From NCBI RefSeq assembly GCF_001632365.1, contig NW_024468569.1:167128-189650 (forward strand): a stretch of DNA of 22,523 bases, written 5' to 3'. Source of the DNA: Laetiporus sulphureus 93-53 (lineage: Eukaryota > Basidiomycota > Agaricomycetes > Polyporales > Laetiporaceae). The notes beneath the pieces are model-generated. The model made no database searches and was not told the origin of the DNA. It saw nothing but the letters and a program-made list of their open reading frames with translations. Within the stretch, counting starts at the first letter, position 1, and the number at the start of each line of letters is the position of its first letter. Shown in pieces: positions 18,140 to 22,523 of the stretch. A program made the position numbers and the translations under genes.

Positions 18140-18888
18140 CAATGAAAGGAAAACTCACCAATCCTTGCGCCAGCGGTATGGACGTCGGCATAATCGACAA
18201 GTGATTTGGCAAAGGCGACAACCTGCCAGACACAACTCCGGTGTTATGTGGAAAGAATGTTCGTCGCCAATGTTTAATACTGACCCCATGGACTTGCTTG
18301 CCGACATTCCTTCGGGCAACTGATCTGCTTACGTCGTGTTATTAGTTCCGAAATTGCCTACCCCTAGACACGCTTTTGGAGTTACGTAAGCGTTTTCATC
18401 TCCGAATCGCTTCGACCGGATCTAATCGGGAAAATATCATCGGGTCTGCTCCCTCTTGCTTCATGCAAAGAGCTTAGAGGCAACTGCCATGGCATCTTCA
18501 GATATCGTTATGAGATGAGCATTGCGTGTGCTGTATAGATGCACACACGTCAGAGGTGATCACAGGTGACCTGCCGAATCAAATCACGTGACTGACTGCA
18601 ACAGCCAGCCACAGCGTGACATTGCATTCAAGACAAGACTGGCACTTTCATGCCGCGGTCCCAGTGACGTCCCTCTGCCGTCTCACCGCCGCCAGTCAAA
18701 GACCCAATGGTCATCGATCATCAGTGCGCCCGCCAGAGTTCGACGCACGCTCCGTTACACTCTCGTTACGGTCGTGACTGACGTGAGCCGCAGGTGATGT
18801 GACATGAATGACGCTGTGACTGTCTGACTCATAGTCCGTAGTCTACGGGCCACGAGTCGGAGGCTCGCAGTGGGTTCCAATTCTCGGA
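18140..18888. repeat. Right copy of the diverged direct duplication (about 749 bp)
   Basis: The offset to the left copy is 1935 bp. It contains extra sequence around 18323-18380 that is absent from the left copy. Many differences are not CG transitions, unlike those in the TRIM-like LTRs, so this duplication looks older or differently treated. Confidence 0.85.
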
Positions 18889-19046
18889 TGTCCTCACCTC
18901 CAAGCTGTCCTGCGGGCCAACCCAAATTCGAACCTCCAATTAGCGCACTTGCCGATCATGCCTCGACGACGGAATGCACATTCTATGTGTTTCATTCGAG
19001 TGCTTGCTGCGTCGATTGATCTCTGCGTGGACTCGGATCGCTGGTC

Positions 19047-19352
19047 TTAAGTTCTCACCTTTTCGAGGACTTTGCTGCAGATCTGAAAATCCTGTCGTAG
19101 ATCATGGATGGGGCATCGGGAACTTAGGGTGCCCCTGACCGGGGAAAGAAACTCGATATACCATGATCCGGCTGCCTCTTCGGTCACTGCGCGCTCGCTC
19201 GCTCGTGCGTCGGCGGTATTAGTGGCAACAACACGTTTTGGTATCGATTCTACAGCGTGATTGGCCACCACGATCAGGACCTGTTCACTTTTTCCTCCCC
19301 TCAATTTTTGCAATGCAGAGGCGATCACTGGCGACTTGCTGTCACCTGTCAA
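19047..19352 (-). CDS. Possible coding fragment of unknown function (about 101 aa)
   Basis: A minus-strand frame starting ATG 19352 reads as a plausible soluble protein piece (SPVIASALQKLRGGKSEQVL, ANHAVESIPKRVVATN, GSWYIEFLSPVRGTLSSRCP) and ends in a stop at 19047. No family is recognised and no partner exons were found. It could be a short gene, one exon, or chance. The flanking bases 18889-19046 show nothing. Confidence 0.25.
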   Translation of the reverse strand: MTGDSKSPVIASALQKLRGGKSEQVLIVVANHAVESIPKRVVATNTADARASERAVTEEAAGSWYIEFLSPVRGTLSSRCPIHDLRQDFQICSKVLEKVRT

Positions 19353-20080
19353 AGATGATATGATGGCATACGACTATGCCCAAATGCTCTGCGGTTTCCC
19401 ACTGCTGCTGCGTGTCGTATAGACAATGCCCAATGCGGGCCGTCCGCGTTGCAGGCCGTTGTGTCTACGTATAGCTCTTGCCGAGAGAGGAGCCATAGGA
19501 GCCGTAGCAAGTGTGTCCCATCTTTTAGAACAATATTTGCCTCACAATCGCCGTTAACGCTGGAGACAAGGATGCGAAGCAGGTCCAGCCCATATCTTTA
19601 CTGATTTCCGCATGGCTAGTTCCTCGGCAATTCTGTGGTTGAGGTGTCTCTTGAAGTCGCAACATTGTACAGTCTCCTCTTACGACGAACATGGCCAGTC
19701 CAGGGATTTTAGCAATCGTTGGAATGGCAGTATGACCAGTCGCGACATGAATCCGTTATCAATCACTCAAGGACATCAGATGGCGTAGAAACAGATATTA
19801 TAAAGACGTTCTGTGGAGATCAATGTCCATGTCCTCGTCAAGGAGAACGTCTGAACCGGGCCAGCCGCACCATAAGCTGCGTGAAATTCATGTGCATAAT
19901 TTTTCAGGATAATAGCTATGTCATCGGGACAATACAGTCAGAGAGAGTCCGACCACAGCATTCGCTATAAGCGATAATCACGGCAGTAAGTCGCCCGTCT
20001 CATCAGACAGCCCATCGCAATTGCTGCTGATTCAAAATACCCGACACTCGGTTCAGACTTGAACTACTCTTTGCTTTTGC
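19353..20080. other. Unassigned intergenic sequence
   Basis: No gene, repeat or promoter is recognised. Short open frames such as the one at 19719-19970 have no family look and no splice partners. Confidence 0.5.
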
Positions 20081-20086
20081 GCTCTT

Positions 20087-20562
20087 CATATGGCTGTTCC
20101 TCTCTGCAAGCCTGGGACTTGGACAGATGGTCATGTCGCACACCATACGACATACTGGACCGACAGATCACTGAGCCAGGAACGGTTCGAGAAGGCCCTC
20201 AAACGCTGAGACGCAAGGACAACCACCAGTGGCGAAGTCAATCTGTTGCTCAACGTTGAAGCTTTTGTTTTGTCATGGCATGGGAAGAATAGATACACAA
20301 AGACATCCTACAAGTACCCGACGGTGGTGTCTTATCCTCTGGGCAATATCCAACACTAGCGTTCCAAGCTGTAAACAATCCAGCTGTGCGCAAGCTTTCA
20401 CTACAAGTCCTCTGGCATGTACAACCTCAGCCCGGGGAATTCGCCACGATTCTGTCCATGGAACTTACAGTCCCTCGCATTCGCTGCGAATGGGAAATTC
20501 CAGGGAGCTCCGGTCATACCCCAGCGTTGCCTCTCCTGATTTCGATATGGCCATTGTCTCTG
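20087..20562 (+). pseudogene. Coding-like remnant of an unrecognised protein, with a stop and a frame change
   Basis: From ATG 20090 a frame reads MAVPLCKPGTWTDGHVAHHT, then SLSQERFEKALKR, meets TGA at 20207-20209, and stays protein-like beyond it in the same frame (SGEVNLLLNVEAFVLSWHGK, TSYKYPTVVSYPLGN) until TAG near 20356. From about there a second frame looks coding (AVNNPAVRKLSLQVLWHVQP, ELTVPRIRCEWEIPG) up to a TAA near 20562. One in-frame stop plus one frame change suggests a decayed gene. Unfound introns are the alternative: a GTTCGAG..CACCAG intron could remove the first stop. I recognise no family. Confidence 0.35.
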
Positions 20563-20917
20563 TAATCCTGTGATCAAGGAGGTCAACATCGACACATCAC
20601 GCGATCACCCTGAACGGACATGCTCATCCGGAGAGGTGCTCGCAAGCGCAAGGGCTGTGACAGACATTGCATTGCTTCGCCGACGCTAAGCGCCAAACCG
20701 AAAAGCCTGGCGGGCCGACGGGCCGGCACCCGCGCCGTGATGGTCGATCATCGAGCGCGGGCGATGCGATGACATAGGAGGGGCTCGCCGGATTATAAAA
20801 TGCCTGCGACGGGGTCCAGTCGGTCGACGCCTCATCTTAGCTTCATCCCTTAACCTCTGCATCGTCATATCGTTCGCTCTTTTGTCTTTGAGTCTTTCGG
20901 GCAGGAAAAGTGCAGTT
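20563..20917 (+). promoter_or_regulatory. Promoter and 5' leader of the aldo-keto reductase gene
   Basis: A TATA box (TATAAAA, 20794-20800) lies 118 bases before the start codon, followed by a C/T-rich leader (catcttagcttcatccctta and on) typical of strongly expressed fungal genes. Upstream, GATCATCGAGCGCGGGCGATG and GC-rich sequence are present without a recognised site. Confidence 0.75.
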
Positions 20918-22185
20918 ATGTCTTTCGGAAACGCCATCGCGCTCTCCTCAGGGCAGAAGATTCCTCAGATCGGGTTGGGAACGTGGCTCTCGCAGCCGAA
21001 CGAAGTCGAGAATGCCGTGAGTCATAATCCCACCTAGGATTGTATTGAACAACAATGACGGACGCGAACGTTGCGTGCGGTGCGCAGGTTGAGATCGCCG
21101 TGCGCGGGGGCTATCGCCACCTCGACCTCGCGATGATCTACGAGAACCAAGACGAAGTCGGACGCGCGCTCAAGAAGGTCATCCCATCGGTATGCGCGCG
21201 CTCCGACCTCTTCATCACCTCCAAGCTGTGGAACACCTCGCACAAGCGCGAGCTCGTCGAGAAGGAGCTCGACGAGACGCTCGCGCAGCTCGGGCTCGAC
21301 TATCTCGACCTCTACCGTGAGTGGCACGCGGTCTGTATGTGGTGATTGATTGATGATGGTGTCGGTGGTAGTGGTTCATTGGCCGGTGGCGTTCAAGCCG
21401 GGCAAGGGGCTCTTTCCGCAGAAGGCGGATGGCTGGGTCGACCTCGATCTGGAGACGCCGCTGACGGAGACGTGGGCGGCGATGGTGGGGCTGCTCAAGA
21501 CGGGGAAGGTCAAGGCCGTTGGTGTGTCGAACTTTAGCATCGAGCACATCGAGGGCATCGTTGAGGCTACGGGCGTGTGGCCGGTGCGTTCTGCGTTTCA
21601 ACGAGGAAGTCGACCGCTTATGCTAAAGGGGGTGCAGACCGTGAACCAGGTCGAGGCGCACCCGCTCCTCCAGCAGGACGAGCTCGTCGAGTTTTGCAGG
21701 AAGCACAATATCCACATCACCGCGTACAGCCCGCTCGGGAACAACAGTACGCTGCGCACCGTGCTTACAGCGGTGATGACACCCAGCTGACGTCGTATTT
21801 GCAGTGTTTGGCAAGCCGAGGCTGACGGAGTACCCCGAGGTGCGGGAGATCGCTAAAAAGCTGAACGCGACGCCGGCGCAGGTGCTCATCGCGTGGGGCA
21901 CCCACCGCGGGTACTCGGTCATCCCCAAGTCTGTGCACAAAGGTGGCTGGTCCTTTTTTCTGTCTGCGCGCGCTGTGTGGCTGACAGGTCCTCGCGGCAG
22001 ACCGCATCATTTCGAACTTTCAGCAGATCACGCTGCCGCAGAGTGACTATGAGGCGTTGACTGCGTTGGGCAAGAAGAACCCGACGCGGTACAATATGCC
22101 GTTCTGTTACTCACCGCATTGGGATATCAGCGTGTTCAATGACCCCGCCGAGCAGGGCGCGGCGCACAGGCCCAAGGTGAAGTGA
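20918..22185 (+). CDS. Aldo-keto reductase, 323 aa, 6 exons
   Basis: Exons: 20918-21016, 21088-21316, 21372-21583, 21638-21746, 21805-21942, 22001-22185; introns 54-71 bp; 324 codons including TGA, all phases closed. The enzyme reduces aldehydes or ketones with NADPH in the cytosol. The catalytic tetrad is visible: Asp46 and Tyr51 ([10 protein letters not shown]), Lys79 (FITSKLWN) and His112 (LVHWP). Further family marks are QIGLGTW near the N-terminus, [38 protein letters not shown], and the NADPH-binding stretch [16 protein letters not shown]. Length is normal for the family and nothing is missing. The substrate is not predictable; yeast relatives act on glycerol, xylose or methylglyoxal-type substrates. 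The ATG is the first after the TATA box and opens straight into the conserved N-terminus. Confidence 0.95.
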
Positions 22186-22523
22186 AGCCCTGTTATCGGT
22201 ATTGAAGCTGGGAGTGGTACGAGAAGAAGGTCACAATGTAAGAATACAGTCGCACCGATATTGATGTAGATAGAGTGGACGAGGGCGAACGTCGTTCGCT
22301 TGTCAGAATAAAACACAGATGCGCTAGACATGAGACCTGGTCCTCCTTGCTCGCGGACGCTGTTCCTGGCTCTCTATCGCATCCTGCACGTCTAGCACTC
22401 TTCGGAAGAACAGACAGACGGGTGTGGCGGGCAGCAGGTTAGGTCAGGTTAGAGACGTGGGTGCGGCGATACGCACTGCCTGTTGCGTCGACCGGTGGAC
22501 TCGAGCGGGTGCCGCAAAGAACG
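22186..22523 (+). terminator. 3' region of the aldo-keto reductase gene and flank
   Basis: An AATAAA at 22307-22312 is a candidate poly(A) signal about 120 bases after the stop codon. The remaining bases to the window end show only a short GGTTAGGTCAGGTTAG direct repeat (22437-22452) and no gene. Confidence 0.5.

Noticed and set aside
16205..18888. Reading the duplicated blocks as LTRs of one element
   Set aside because: The ends are CAATGA..TCTCGGA and not TG..CA, no polypurine tract or target duplication was found, and lengths differ (681 and 749 bp).
18920..18945. tRNA B-box-like GGTTCGAATTTGG on the minus strand
   Set aside because: The flanking bases cannot pair as a T-stem and no A box, anticodon arm or acceptor stem fits.
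21215..21601. 128-codon Arg/His-rich minus-strand open frame
   Set aside because: It is antisense to aldo-keto reductase exons in GC-rich codons; a shadow frame.
1..22523. CRISPR arrays, prokaryotic operons, rRNA
   Set aside because: Short spliceosomal introns, TATA promoters and transposon types show a fungal nuclear locus; no regularly spaced repeats or rRNA stretches were seen.

Overview
The window looks like nuclear DNA of an agaricomycete (mushroom-forming basidiomycete). The clear genes are cut by many small introns, 42-79 bp as modelled, mostly GT..AG with CTRAC-like branch points. Their protein families are ordinary for such fungi, and the transposon debris (dUTPase-bearing Ty3 element, Tc1 relic, miniature LTR element) fits a basidiomycete genome. 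The genus cannot be told from the sequence alone.

Layout. (1) 1-5172 is a repeat-rich block. It starts with the 3' end of a Ty3/Gypsy chromovirus: integrase tail, chromodomain, then a dUTPase domain broken by one in-frame stop, then a 3' LTR. That element appears to have inserted into a Tc1/mariner transposase gene running the other way. Next come a complete miniature LTR element (TRIM-like, 2671-3816, two 251-bp LTRs and a perfect 5-bp target duplication), a decayed coding remnant (4024-4779) and a 228-bp foldback/MITE-like element (4945-5172). (2) 5338-10505 holds two solid host genes that converge: a class III (CaiB/BaiF) CoA-transferase on + (7 exons, 443 aa) and a RhoGEF with DH-BAR-SH3 domains on - (3 exons, about 1035 aa). 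(3) 11139-12562 is probably an unrecognised multi-exon gene on -; only its 5' half could be resolved. (4) 12875-15763 is a 10-exon FAD-linked oxidase of the berberine-bridge-enzyme type on - (788 aa as modelled). It has an insertion of about 275 residues, low in complexity and carrying basic motifs, inside the FAD-binding domain, and it lacks the usual flavin-binding histidine. (5) 16205-18888 is a diverged direct duplication of about 0.7 kb flanking a T-poor, low-complexity core. (6) 18889-20600 is mostly unassigned, with two coding-like scraps. (7) 20918-22185 is an aldo-keto reductase on + (6 exons, 323 aa) with a good TATA box.

The genes do not form an obvious pathway or cluster. The CoA-transferase, oxidase and aldo-keto reductase are metabolic enzymes lying in the same stretch, and the GEF acts in Cdc42/Rho polarity signalling. 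All exon models come from reading frame, splice sites and recalled family consensus. Every model below described as complete closes exactly in phase. No database search was possible.
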